Origin: Taudactylus pleione
Taxonomy: Eukaryota; Chordata; Amphibia; Anura; Myobatrachidae
DNA length: 64,000 bases
Reading direction: 5' to 3'
Assembly: GCA_031769625.1 (NCBI GenBank)
Contig: JAUIMM010000573.1
Location: forward strand, 2,125,001 to 2,189,000
This document shows positions 45,208 through 59,253 of the stretch, piece by piece (the first letter of the stretch is position 1; each line of letters starts with the position of its first letter). Made by a program: the position numbers and the translations under genes. Below the pieces are notes generated by a model, which was not told where the DNA came from, made no database searches, and was given only the letters and a program-made list of their open reading frames with translations.

Positions 45208-46827
45208 CGATCGGTCGGTAGGTAGGTAGACAGTTAGATATGCAGACACTAGTTCTTTGGTACTTATAACTTGTCTATTGCTGTGTTGCTAATTATCATG
45301 CCTTGCGTTGCATTTGTTGCTAGTTGCGTGAGCATGTGGTAGGGAATATAGAGTGTAAGCTCCACTGGGGCAGGGACTACAGTGAATGGCCAAATTTTTC
45401 TCTGTAAAGTGCTGCGGAATATATGTGCGCTATATAAAAGCCTGGTAATAAATACTAATAAATAATTAGGTACAGATGCGTCCACATACAGTACATCTAT
45501 CCTCCATGTGTTTTGAGATATGTGTTACAAATAATGGGTGAGTACAATGTGACTCTGTAGCACAGGGCATCTTTCCAGGTGACTTTTTCCATTAAAATGT
45601 GTCTTATTTGCAAAGTGATGCGAGTAGGATGCAAAAGCAGCTTATAGTGATTAGAATGATATACGGCATGCCTACTGTATTTTCTGTGTGCAACTGAGCT
45701 GTATCTGCATGCGATATGCAACTTTACAGTGTCACAGCTGCTGACACTGTAACGTAGCATTTTGCATGCAGATATAGCCACAGTCGCACACAGAACATAC
45801 TGTAGGCTTGCCACATATAATTTTAATCAGCATAAGCTGCTTGTCCATCCTATTTGCATCACTTTGCGAATAAAATGCAGTTGAAGGGAAAATGTTTCAC
45901 AGAAAGATGCTCAGCGGTACCGATTCGTGCCACGGTATAACACATCTAGAAGGGCTGTTGAACGCGCAGGAAGGCTAGATGTTTGTGAACACATCTGTTG
46001 ATTGCCCATATATAGATAGATATAGAGATAGAGAGTAAGGTAGCTAGATATAGTGCAAATTCACCCTGCCAACAAGGACAGGCCCAACTGAGATATATTT
46101 GCATGTATAGTGTATAGCAAGAACATGTTATCGCGCCTCCCAATATGTTTTTTCCAGGTGGGCCTTTTCCATCAATCAAAATGTGAGGTCAACATCTAAA
46201 CAAACTACATCGCTGGACTTTTGTGAGGTCTCCTTGATTCCAGACTTCTACTCATGGCAACAATCAAAGATGAACCACCGAAGAAGGAGACCCTGAACAG
46301 GTAATTAATGATTATTAATTACCGGTAATTCTCAGGCTAGACTTGGTCTAGGCCTGCAGAGGCACGATGATATGTTCCTGCTATACATTGATACTTAAAA
46401 AATGTCTATTTACTATGGACTATTCTACTTATGCGACACTGTGATTTGGTAGTGTCAGATATACAGTAATTCTGTTTATCTCAGGATGCAGTATATCTCA
46501 GCTGTTCACTCTCCCTGTTTTACTCCATAAATCATGCTTTTTAGTCTAAATCCCAAACAGCATTATGCTCACCTTTCCTAACCAAGAATCTTGGGGGTGG
46601 TTTTTCAATCACCTGGACTTAATGTTGGGAAAATGTGAATCTTTTGATTAGAAGGTTTGCCTCCAATGTCTAATATTTAAAGATAGATCATAGATAGATA
46701 GGTAGCTCGATCATTGATAGATAGACACTAGTTAGCTACAGTAGATTCCCCATATATAGATAGATATAGATAGATAGATAAATAAATAGATAGATAGATA
46801 GAATGAAAAGATAGATAGATAAAAAGA

Positions 46828-46884
<57 letters not shown>
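44404..46884. repeat. Satellite unit 13 (2481 bp)
   Basis: A-to-B is 839 bp, of the unit 6 type, with a private CAGATGCATCCACATAC change in A (CG to CA, a CpG-decay-type change). Confidence 0.92.
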
Positions 46885-47648
46885 CAGACACTAGTTCTTT
46901 GGTACTTATGACTCGTCTTTTGCTGTGTTGCTAATTATCATGCCTTGCGTTGCATTTGTTGCTAGTTGTGTGAGCACGTGGTAGGGAATATAGAATGTAA
47001 GCTCCACTGCGGCTGGGACTAAAGTGAATGGCCAAATAATTCTCTGTAAAGCGCTGTGGAATATATGTGCGCTATATAAAAAACTGGTAATAAATACTAA
47101 TAAATAATTAGGTACAGATGCGTCCACATACAGTACATCTATCCTCCATGTGCTTTGAGATGTGTTACAAATAATGGGTGAGTACAATGTGACTCTGTAG
47201 CACTGAGCATCTTTCCAGGTGACTTTTTCCATTAAAATGTGTCTTATTTGCAAAGTGATGCGATTAGGACGCAAAAGCAGCTTATACTGATTAAAATGAT
47301 ATACGGCCTGCCTACTGTATAATCTGTATGCGACTGAGCTGTATCTGCATACGATATGCAACTTTACAGTGTCACAGCTGCTGACACTGTAATGTAGCAT
47401 TTTGCAGCACCCGCACACAGAACATAGGCATGCCACATAACATTTTATTCAGCATTAGCTGCTTGTCCATCCTATTTTCCATTGCTTTGCAAATAGGACA
47501 CATTTTAAGGATATAATTTGCACGAAAAGGTGCTCAGTTCTGTAGTGTCGTGCCACGGTATAACTCTACTAGATGGCCTGTTTAACGTGCAGGGAGGCTA
47601 TGTGTATGTGAACACATCTGTAGGTTACCCATATATAGATAGATATAG

Positions 47649-47684
<36 letters not shown>

Positions 47685-49311
47685 CGGTCGGTAGGTAGGT
47701 AGACAGTTAGATATGCAGACACTAGTTCTTTGGTACTTATAACTTGTCTATTGCTGTGTTGCTAATTATCATGCCTTGCGTTGCATTTGTTGCTAGTTGC
47801 GTGAGCATGTGGTAGGGAATATAGAGTGTAAGCTCCACTGGGGCAGGGACTACAGTGAATGGCCAAATTTTTCTCTGTAAAGTGCTGCGGAATATATGTG
47901 CGCTATATAAAAGCCTGGTAATAAATACTAATAAATAATTAGGTACAGATGCGTCCACATACAGTACATCTATCCTCCATGTGTTTTGAGATATGTGTTA
48001 CAAATAATGGGTGAGTACAATGTGACTCTGTAGCACAGGGCATCTTTCCAGGTGACTTTTTCCATTAAAATGTGTCTTATTTGCAAAGTGATGCGAGTAG
48101 GATGCAAAAGCAGCTTATAGTGATTAGAATGATATACGGCATGCCTACTGTATTTTCTGTGTGCAACTGAGCTGTATCTGCATGCGATATGCAACTTTAC
48201 AGTGTCACAGCTGCTGACACTGTAACGTAGCATTTTGCATGCAGATATAGCCACAGTCGCACACAGAACATACTGTAGGCTTGCCACATATAATTTTAAT
48301 CAGCATAAGCTGCTTGTCCATCCTATTTGCATCACTTTGCGAATAAAATGCAGTTGAAGGGAAAATGTTTCACAGAAAGATGCTCAGCGGTACCGATTCG
48401 TGCCACGGTATAACACATCTAGAAGGGCTGTTGAACGCGCAGGAAGGCTAGATGTTTGTGAACACATCTGTTGATTGCCCATATATAGATAGATATAGAG
48501 ATAGAGAGTAAGGTAGCTAGATATAGTGCAAATTCACCCTGCCAACAAGGACAGGCCCAACTGAGATATATTTGCATGTATAGTGTATAGCAAGAACATG
48601 TTATCGCGCCTCCCAATATGTTTTTTCCAGGTGGGCCTTTTCCATCAATCAAAATGTGAGGTCAACATCTAAACAAACTACATCGCTGGACTTTTGTGAG
48701 GTCTCCTTGATTCCAGACTTCTACTCATGGCAACAATCAAAGATGAACCACCGAAGAAGGAGACCCTGAACAGGTAATTAATGATTATTAATTACCGGTA
48801 ATTCTCAGGCTAGACTTGGTCTAGGCCTGCAGAGGCACGATGATATGTTCCTGCTATACATTGATACTTAAAAAATGTCTATTTACTATGGACTATTCTA
48901 CTTATGCGACACTGTGATTTGGTAGTGTCAGATATACAGTAATTCTGTTTATCTCAGGATGCAGTATATCTCAGCTGTTCACTCTCCCTGTTTTACTCCA
49001 TAAATCATGCTTTTTAGTCTAAATCCCAAACAGCATTATGCTCACCTTTCCTAACCAAGAATCTTGGGGGTGGTTTTTCAATCACCTGGACTTAATGTTG
49101 GGAAAATGTGAATCTTTTGATTAGAAGGTTTGCCTCCAATGTCTAATATTTAAAGATAGATCATAGATAGATAGGTAGCTCGATTATTGATAGATAGACA
49201 CTAGTTAGCTACAGTAGATTCCCCATATATAGATAGATATAGAGAGATAGATAGATAGATAAATAAATAGATAGATAGATAGAATGAAAAGATAGATAGA
49301 TAAAAAGAAAT

Positions 49312-49369
<58 letters not shown>
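46885..49369. repeat. Satellite unit 14 (2485 bp)
   Basis: A-to-B is 831 bp. It is of the unit 6 type with a shortened ladder (GATAGATCGGTCGG). The C end has GATTATTG and AAAAAGAAATGATAG, as in unit 10. Confidence 0.92.
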
Positions 49370-51789
49370 CAGACACTAGTGCTTTGGTACTTATGACTCG
49401 TCTTTTGCTGTGTTGCTAATTATCATGCCTTGCGTTGCATTTGTTGCTAGTTGTGTGAGCACGTGGTAGGGAATATAGAATGTAAGCTCCACTGCGGCTG
49501 AGACTAAATTGAATGGCCAAATAATTCTCTGTAAAGCGCTGTGGAATATATGTGCGCTATATAAAAAACTGGTAATAAATACTAATAAATAATTAGGTAC
49601 AGATGCGTCCACATACAGTACATCTATCCTCCATGTGCTTTGAGATGTGTTACAAATAATGGGTGAGTACAATGTGACTCTGTAGCACTGAGCATCTTTC
49701 CAGGTGACTTTTTCCATTAAAATGTGTCTTATTTGCAAAGTGATGCGATTAGGACGCAAAAGCAGCTTATACTGATTAAAATGATATACGGCCTGCCTAC
49801 TGTATAATCTGTATGCGACTGAGCTGTATCTGCATACGATATGCAACTTTACAGTGTCACAGCTGCTGACACTGTAATGTAGCATTTTGCAGCACCCGCA
49901 CACAGAACATAGGTATGCCACATAACATTTTATTCAGCATTAGCTGCTTGTCCATCCTATTTTCCATTGCTTTGCAAATAGGACACATTTTAAGGATATA
50001 ATTTGCACGAAAAGGTGCTCAGTTCTGTAGTGTCGTGCCACGGTATAACTCTACTAGATGGCCTGTTTAACGTGCAGGGAGGCTATGTGTATGTGAACAC
50101 ATCTGTAGGTTACCCATATATAGATAGATATAGAGATAGATAGATAGATAGATAGATCGATCGATAGGTAGGTAGGTAGGTAGACAGTTAGATATGCAGA
50201 CACTAGTTCTTTGGTACTTATAACTTGTCTATTGCTGTGTTGCTAATTATCATGCCTTGCGTTGCATTTGTTGCTAGTTGCGTGAGCATGTGGTAGGGAA
50301 TATAGAGTGTAAGCTCCACTGGGGCAGGGACTACAGTGAATGGCCAAATTTTTCTCTGTAAAGTGCTGCGGAATATATGTGCGCTATATAAAAGCCTGGT
50401 AATAAATACTAATAAATAATTAGGTACAGATGCGTCCACATACAGTACATCTATCCTCCATGTGTTTTGAGATATGTGTTACAAATAATGGGTGAGTACA
50501 ATGTGACTCTGTAGCACAGGGCATCTTTCCAGGTGACTTTTTCCATTAAAATGTGTCTTATTTGCAAAGTGATGCGAGTAGGATGCAAAAGCAGCTTATA
50601 GTGATTAGAATGATATACGGCATGCCTACTGTATTTTCTGTGTGCAACTGAGCTGTATCTGCATGCGATATGCAACTTTACAGTGTCACAGCTGCTGACA
50701 CTGTAACGTAGCATTTTGCATACAGATATAGCCACAGTCGCACACAGAACATACTGTAGGCTTGCCACATATAATTTTAATCAGCATAAGCTGCTTGTCC
50801 ATCCTATTTGCATCACTTTGCGAATAAAATGCAGTTGAAGGGAAAATGTTTCACAGAAAGATGCTCAGCGGTACCGATTCGTGCCACGGTATAACACATC
50901 TAGAAGGGCTGTTGAACGCGCAGGAAGGCTAGATGTTTGTGAACACATCTGTTGATTGCCCATATATAGATAGATATAGAGATAGAGAGTAAGGTAGCTA
51001 GATATAGTGCAAATTCACCCTGCCAACAAGGACAGGCCCAACTGAGATATATTTGCATGTATAGTGTATAGCAAGAACATGTTATCGCGCCTCCCAATAT
51101 GTTTTTTCCAGGTGGGCCTTTTCCATCAATCAAAATGTGAGGTCAACATCTAAACAAACTACATCGCTGGACTTTTGTGAGGTCTCCTTGATTCCAGACT
51201 TCTACTCATGGCAACAATCAAAGATGAACCACCGAAGAAGGAGACCCTGAACAGGTAATTAATGATTATTAATTACCGGTAATTCTCAGGCTAGACTTGG
51301 TCTAGGCCTGCAGAGGCACGATGATATGTTCCTGCTATACATTGATACTTAAAAAATGTCTATTTACTATGGACTATTCTACTTATGCGACACTGTGATT
51401 TGGTAGTGTCAGATATACAGTAATTCTGTTTATCTCAGGATGCAGTATATCTCAGCTGTTCACTCTCCCTGTTTTACTCCATAAATCATGCTTTTTAGTC
51501 TAAATCCCAAACAGCATTATGCTCACCTTTCCTAACCAAGAATCTTGGGGGTGGTTTTTCAATCACCTGGACTTAATGTTGGGAAAATGTGAATCTTTTG
51601 ATTAGAAGGTTTGCCTCCAATGTCTAATATTTAAAGATAGATCATAGATAGATAGGTAGCTCGATCATTGATAGATAGACACTAGTTAGCTACAGTAGAT
51701 TCCCCATATATAGATAGATATAGAGAGATAGATAGATAGATAAATAAATAGATAGATAGATAGAATGAAAAGATAGATAGATAAAAAGA

Positions 51790-51838
<49 letters not shown>
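49370..51838. repeat. Satellite unit 15 (2469 bp)
   Basis: A-to-B is 827 bp. It has the CACTAGTGCTTTGG start, GAGACTAAATT, GAACATAGGTATGCC at the A palindrome end, a four-copy GGTA ladder, and GCATACAGATATAGCC in B. The last four are shared with unit 20. Confidence 0.92.
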
Positions 51839-52602
51839 CAGACACTAGTTCTTTGGTACTTATGACTCGTCTTTTGCTGTGTTGCTAATTATCATGCCTT
51901 GCGTTGCATTTGTTGCTAGTTGTGTGAGCACGTGGTAGGGAATATAGAATGTAAGCTCCACTGCGGCTGGGACTAAAGTGAATGGCCAAATAATTCTCTG
52001 TAAAGCGCTGTGGAATATATGTGCGCTATATAAAAAACTGGTAATAAATACTAATAAATAATTAGGTACAGATGCGTCCACATACAGTACATCTATCCTC
52101 CATGTGCTTTGAGATGTGTTACAAATAATGGGTGAGTACAATGTGACTCTGTAGCACTGAGCATCTTTCCAGGTGACTTTTTCCATTAAAATGTGTCTTA
52201 TTTGCAAAGTGATGCGATTAGGACGCAAAAGCAGCTTATACTGATTAAAATGATATACGGCCTGCCTACTGTATAATCTGTATGCGACTGAGCTGTATCT
52301 GCATACGATATGCAACTTTACAGTGTCACAGCTGCTGACACTGTAATGTAGCATTTTGCAGCACCCGCACACAGAACATAGGTATGCCACATAACATTTT
52401 ATTCAGCATTAGCTGCTTGTCCATCCTATTTTCCATTGCTTTGCAAATAGGACACATTTTAAGGATATAATTTGCACGAAAAGGTGCTCAGTTCTGTAGT
52501 GTCGTGCCACGGTATAACTCTACTAGATGGCCTGTTTAACGTGCAGGGAGGCTATGTGTATGTGAACACATCTGTAGGTTACCCATATATAGATAGATAT
52601 AG

Positions 52603-52638
<36 letters not shown>

Positions 52639-54270
52639 CGATCGATCGATAGGTAGGTAGGTAGACAGTTAGATATGCAGACACTAGTTCTTTGGTACTT
52701 ATAACTTGTCTATTGGTGTGTTGCTAATTATCATGCCTTGCGTTGCATTTGTTGCTAGTTGCGTGAGCATGTGGTAGGGAATATAGAGTGTAAGCTCCAC
52801 TGGGGCAGGGACTACAGTGAATGGCCAAATTTTTCTCTGTAAAGTGCTGCGGAATATATGTGCGCTATATAAAAGCCTGGTAATAAATTCTAATAAATAA
52901 TTAGGTACAGATGCGTCCACATACAGTACATCTATCCTCCATGTGTTTTGAGATATGTGTTACAAATAATGGGTGAGTACAATGTGACTCTGTAGCACAG
53001 GGCATCTTTCCAGGTGACTTTTTCCATTAAAATGTGTCTTATTTGCAAAGTGATGCGAGTAGGATGCAAAAGCAGCTTATAGTGATTAGAATGATATACG
53101 GCATGCCTACTGTATTTTCTGTGTGCAACTGAGCTGTATCTGCATGCGATATGCAACTTTACAGTGTCACAGCTGCTGACACTGTAACGTAGCATTTTGC
53201 ATGCAGATATAGCCACAGTCGCACACAGAACATACTGTAGGCTTGCCACATATAATTTTAATCAGCATAAGCTGCTTGTCCATCCTATTTGCATCACTTT
53301 GCGAATAAAATGCAGTTGAAGGGAAAATGTTTCACAGAAAGATGCTCAGCGGTACCGATTCGTGCCACGGTATAACACATCTAGAAGGGCTGTTGAACGC
53401 GCAGGAAGGCTAGATGTTTGTGAACACATCTGTTGATTGCCCATATATAGATAGATATAGAGATAGAGAGTAAGGTAGCTAGATATAGTGCAAATTCACC
53501 CTGCCAACAAGGACAGGCCCAACTGAGATATATTTGCATGTATAGTGTATAGCAAGAACATGTTATCGCGCCTCCCAATATGTTTTTTCCAGGTGGGCCT
53601 TTTCCATCAATCAAAATGTGAGGTCAACATCTAAACAAACTACATCGCTGGACTTTTGTGAGGTCTCCTTGATTCCAGACTTCTACTCATGGCAACAATC
53701 AAAGATGAACCACCGAAGAAGGAGACCCTGAACAGGTAATTAATGATTATTAATTACCGGTAATTCTCAGGCTAGACTTGGTCTAGGCCTGCAGAGGCAC
53801 GATGATATGTTCCTGCTATACATTGATACTTAAAAAATGTCTATTTACTATGGACTATTCTACTTATGCGACACTGTGATTTGGTAGTGTCAGATATACA
53901 GTAATTCTGTTTATCTCAGGATGCAGTATATCTCAGCTGTTCACTCTCCCTGTTTTACTCCATAAATCATGCTTTTTAGTCTAAATCCCAAACAGCATTA
54001 TGCTCACCTTTCCTAACCAAGAATCTTGGGGGTGGTTTTTCAATCACCTGGACTTAATGTTGGGAAAATGTGAATCTTTTGATTAGAAGGTTTGCCTCCA
54101 ATGTCTAATATTTAAAGATAGATCATAGATAGATAGGTAGCTCGATCATTGATAGATAGACACTAGTTAGCTACAGTAGATTCCCCATATATAGATAGAT
54201 ATAGAGAGATAGATAGATAAATAAATAGATAGATAGATAGATAGAATGAAAAGATAGATAGATAAAAAGA

Positions 54271-54323
<53 letters not shown>
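51839..54323. repeat. Satellite unit 16 (2485 bp)
   Basis: A-to-B is 839 bp. It has GGGACTAAAGTG and GGTATGCC in A, and a GATCGATCGATCGATAGG ladder. Private B changes are TATTGGTGTGTTGC and AATAAATTCTAATAAATAA. Confidence 0.92.
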
Positions 54324-56731
54324 CAGACACTAGTTCTTTGGTACTTATGACTCGTCTTTTGCTGTGTTGCTAATTATCATGCCTTGCGTTGCATTTGTTG
54401 CTAGTTGTGTGAGCACGTGGTAGGGAATATAGAATGTAAGCTCCACTGCGGCTGAGACTAAAGTGAATGGCCAAATAATTCTCTGTAAAGCGCTGTGGAA
54501 TATATGTGCGCTATATAAAAAACTGGTAATAAATACTAATAAATAATTAGGTACAGATGCGTCCACATACAGTACATCTATCCTCCATGTGCTTTGAGAT
54601 GTGTTACAAATAATGGGTGAGTACAATGTGACTCTGTAGCACTGAGCATCTTTCCAGGTGACTTTTTCCATTAAAATGTGTCTTATTTGCAAAGTGATGC
54701 GATTAGGACGCAAAAGCAGCTTATACTGATTAAAATGATATACGGCCTGCCTACTGTATAATCTGTATGCGACTGAGCTGTATCTGCATACTATATGCAA
54801 CTTTACAGTGTCACAGCTGCTGACACTGTAATGTAGCATTTTGCAGCACCCGCACACAGAACATAGGCATGCCACATAACATTTTATTCAGCATTAGCTG
54901 CTTGTCCATCCTATTTTCCATTGCTTTGCAAATAGGACACATTTTAAGGATATAATTTGCACGAAAAGGTGCTCAGTTCTGTAGTGTCGTGCCACGGTAT
55001 AACTCTACTAGATGGCCTGTTTAACGTGCAGGGAGGCTATGTGTATGTGAACACATCTGTAGGTTACCCATATATAGATAGATATAGAGATAGATAGATA
55101 GATCGATCGATAGGTAGGTAGGTAGACAGTTAGATATGCAGACTCTAGTTCTTTGGTACTTATAACTTGTCTATTGCTGTGTTGCTAATTATCATGCCTT
55201 GCGTTGCATTTGTTGCTAGTTGCGTGAGCATGTGGTAGGGAATATAGAGTGTAAGCTCCACTGGGGCAGGGACTACAGTGAATGGCCAAATTTTTCTCTG
55301 TAAAGTGCTGCGGAATATATGTGCGCTATATAAAAGCCTGGTAATAAATACTAATAAATAATTAGGTACAGATGCGTCCACATACAGTACATCTATCCTC
55401 CATGTGTTTTGAGATATGTGTTACAAATAATGGGTGAGTACAATGTGACTCTGTAGCACAGGGCATCTTTCCAGGTGACTTTTTCCATTAAAATGTGTCT
55501 TATTTGCAAAGTGATGCGAGTAGGATGCAAAAGCAGCTTATAGTGATTAGAATGATATACGGCATGCCTACTGTATTTTCTGTGTGCAACTGAGCTGTAT
55601 CTGCATGCGATATGCAACTTTACAGTGTCACAGCTGCTGACACTGTAACGTAGCATTTTGCATGCAGATATAGCCACAGTCGCACACAGAACATACTGTA
55701 GGCTTGCCACATATAATTTTAATCAGCATAAGCTGCTTGTCCATCCTATTTGCATCACTTTGCGAATAAAATGCAGTTGAAGGGAAAATGTTTCACAGAA
55801 AGATGCTCAGCGGTACCGATTCGTGCCACGGTATAACACATCTAGAAGGGCTGTTGAACGCGCAGGAAGGCTAGATGTTTGTGAACACATCTGTTGATTG
55901 CCCATATATAGATAGATATAGAGATAGAGAGTAAGGTAGCTAGATATAGTGCAAATTCACCCTGCCAACAAGGACAGGCCCAACTGAGATATATTTGCAT
56001 GTATAGTGTATAGCAAGAACATGTTATCGCGCCTCCCAATATGTTTTTTCCAGGTGGGCCTTTTCCATCAATCAAAATGTGAGGTCAACATCTAAACAAA
56101 CTACATCGCTGGACTTTTGTGAGGTCTCCTTGATTCCAGACTTCTACTCATGGCAACAATCAAAGATGAACCACCGAAGAAGGAGACCCTGAACAGGTAA
56201 TTAATGATTATTAATTACCGGTAATTCTCAGGCTAGACTTGGTCTAGGCCTGCAGAGGCACGATGATATGTTCCTGCTATACATTGATACTTAAAAAATG
56301 TCTATTTACTATGGACTATTCTACTTATGCGACACTGTGATTTGGTAGTGTCAGATATACAGTAATTCTGTTTATCTCAGGATGCAGTATATCTCAGCTG
56401 TTCACTCTCCCTGTTTTACTCCATAAATCATGCTTTTTAGTCTAAATCCCAAACAGCATTATGCTCACCTTTCCTAACCAAGAATCTTGGGGGTGGTTTT
56501 TCAATCACCTGGACTTAATGTTGGGAAAATGTGAATCTTTTGATTAGAAGGTTTGCCTCCAATGTCTAATATTTAAAGATAGATCATAGATAGATAGGTA
56601 GCTCGATCATTGATAGATAGACACTAGTTAGCTACAGTAGATTCCCCATATATAGATAGATATAGAGAGATAGATAGATAGATAAATAAATAGATAGATA
56701 GATAGAATGAAAAGATAGATAGATAAAAAGA

Positions 56732-56800
<69 letters not shown>
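54324..56800. repeat. Satellite unit 17 (2477 bp)
   Basis: A-to-B is 815 bp. It has GAGACTAAAGTG, GCATACTATATGCAAC in the A palindrome, the GCAGACTCTAG B start and TTTTTCTCTG. This combination is shared with unit 19. Confidence 0.92.
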
Positions 56801-59208
56801 CAGACACTAGTTCTTTGGTACTTATGACTCGTCTTTTGCTGTGTTGCTAATTATCATGCCTTGCGTTGCATTTGTTGCTAGTTGTGTGAGCACGTGGTAG
56901 GGAATATAGAATGTAAGCTCCACTGCGGCTGGGACTAAAGTGAATGGCCAAATAATTCTCTGTAAAGCGCTGTGGAATATATGTGCGCTATATAAAAAAC
57001 TGGTAATAAATACTAATAAATAATTAGGTACAGATGCGTCCACATACAGTACATCTATCCTCCATGTGCTTTGAGATGTGTTACAAATAATGGGTGAGTA
57101 CAATGTGACTCTGTAGCACTGAGCATCTTTCCAGGTGACTTTTTCCATTAAAATGTGTCTTATTTGCAAAGTGATGCGATTAGGACGCAAAAGCAGCTTA
57201 TACTGATTAAAATGATATACGGCCTGCCTACTGTATAATCTGTATGCGACTGAGCTGTATCTGCATACGATATGCAACTTTACAGTGTCACAGCTGCTGA
57301 CACTGTAATGTAGCATTTTGCAGCACCCGCACACAGAACATAGGCATGCCACATAACATTTTATTCAGCATTAGCTGCTTGTCCATCCTATTTTCCATTG
57401 CTTTGCAAATAGGACACATTTTAAGGATATAATTTGCACGAAAAGGTGCTCAGTTCTGTAGTGTCGTGCCACGGTATAACTCTACTAGATGGCCTGTTTA
57501 ACGTGCAGGGAGGCTATGTGTATGTGAACACATCTGTAGGTTACCCATATATAGATAGATATAGAGATAGATAGATAGATAGATAGATAGGTAGGTAGGT
57601 AGGTAGACAGTTAGATATGCAGACACTAGTTCTTTGGTACTTATAACTTGTCTATTGCTGTGTTGCTAATTATCATGCCTTGCGTTGCATTTGTTGCTAG
57701 TTGCGTGAGCATGTGGTAGGGAATATAGAGTGTAAGCTCCACTGGGGCAGGGACTACAGTGAATGGCCAAATTTTTCTCTGTAAAGTGCTGCGGAATATA
57801 TGTGCGCTATATAAAAGCCTGGTAATAAATACTAATAAATAATTAGGTACAGATGCGTCCACATACAGTACATCTATCCTCCATGTGTTTTGAGATATGT
57901 GTTACAAATAATGGGTGAGTACAATGTGACTCTGTAGCACAGGGCATCTTTCCAGGTGACTTTTTCCATTAAAATGTGTCTTATTTGCAAAGTGATGCGA
58001 GTAGGATGCAAAAGCAGCTTATAGTGATTAGAATGATATACGGCATGCCTACTGTATTTTCTGTGTGCAACTGAGCTGTATCTGCATGCGATATGCAACT
58101 TTACAGTGTCACAGCTGCTGACACTGTAACGTAGCATTTTGCATGCAGATATAGCCACAGTCGCACACAGAACATACTGTAGGCTTGCCACATATAATTT
58201 TAATCAGCATAAGCTGCTTGTCCATCCTATTTGCATCACTTTGCGAATAAAATGCAGTTGAAGGGAAAATGTTTCACAGAAAGATGCTCAGCGGTACCGA
58301 TTCGTGCCACGGTATAACACATCTAGAAGGGCTGTTGAACGCGCAGGAAGGCTAGATGTTTGTGAACACATCTGTTGATTGCCCATATATAGATAGATAT
58401 AGAGATAGAGAGTAAGGTAGCTAGATATAGTGCAAATTCACCCTGCCAACAAGGACAGGCCCAACTGAGATATATTTGCATGTATAGTGTATAGCAAGAA
58501 CATGTTATCGCGCCTCCCAATATGTTTTTTCCAGGTGGGCCTTTTCCATCAATCAAAATGTGAGGTCAACATCTAAACAAACTACATCGCTGGACTTTTG
58601 TGAGGTCTCCTTGATTCCAGACTTCTACTCATGGCAACAATCAAAGATGAACCACCGAAGAAGGAGACCCTGAACAGGTAATTAATGATTATTAATTACC
58701 GGTAATTCTCAGGCTAGATTTGGTCTAGGCCTGCAGAGGCACGATGATATGTTCCTGCTATACATTGATACTTAAAAAATGTCTATTTACTATGGACTAT
58801 TCTACTTATGCGACACTGTGATTTGGTAGTGTCAGATATACAGTAATTCTGTTTATCTCAGGATGCAGTATATCTCAGCTGTTCACTCTCCCTGTTTTAC
58901 TCCATAAATCATGCTTTTTAGTCTAAATCCCAAACAGCATTATGCTCACCTTTCCTAACCAAGAATCTTGGGGGTGGTTTTTCAATCACCTGGACTTAAT
59001 GTTGGGAAAATGTGAATCTTTTGATTAGAAGGTTTGCCTCCAATGTCTAATATTTAAAGATAGATCATAGATAGATAGGTAGCTCGATCATTGATAGATA
59101 GACACTAGTTAGCTACAGTAGATTCCCCATATATAGATAGATATAGAGAGATAGATAGATAAATAAATAGATAGATAGATAGAATGAAAAGATAGATAGA
59201 TAAAAAGA

Positions 59209-59253
<45 letters not shown>
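56801..59253. repeat. Satellite unit 18 (2453 bp)
   Basis: A-to-B is 819 bp, with GGGACTAAAGTG. Its ladder lacks GATC entirely (GATAGATAGGTAGG). It has a private CTAGATTTGGTCTAGG change in C. Confidence 0.92.
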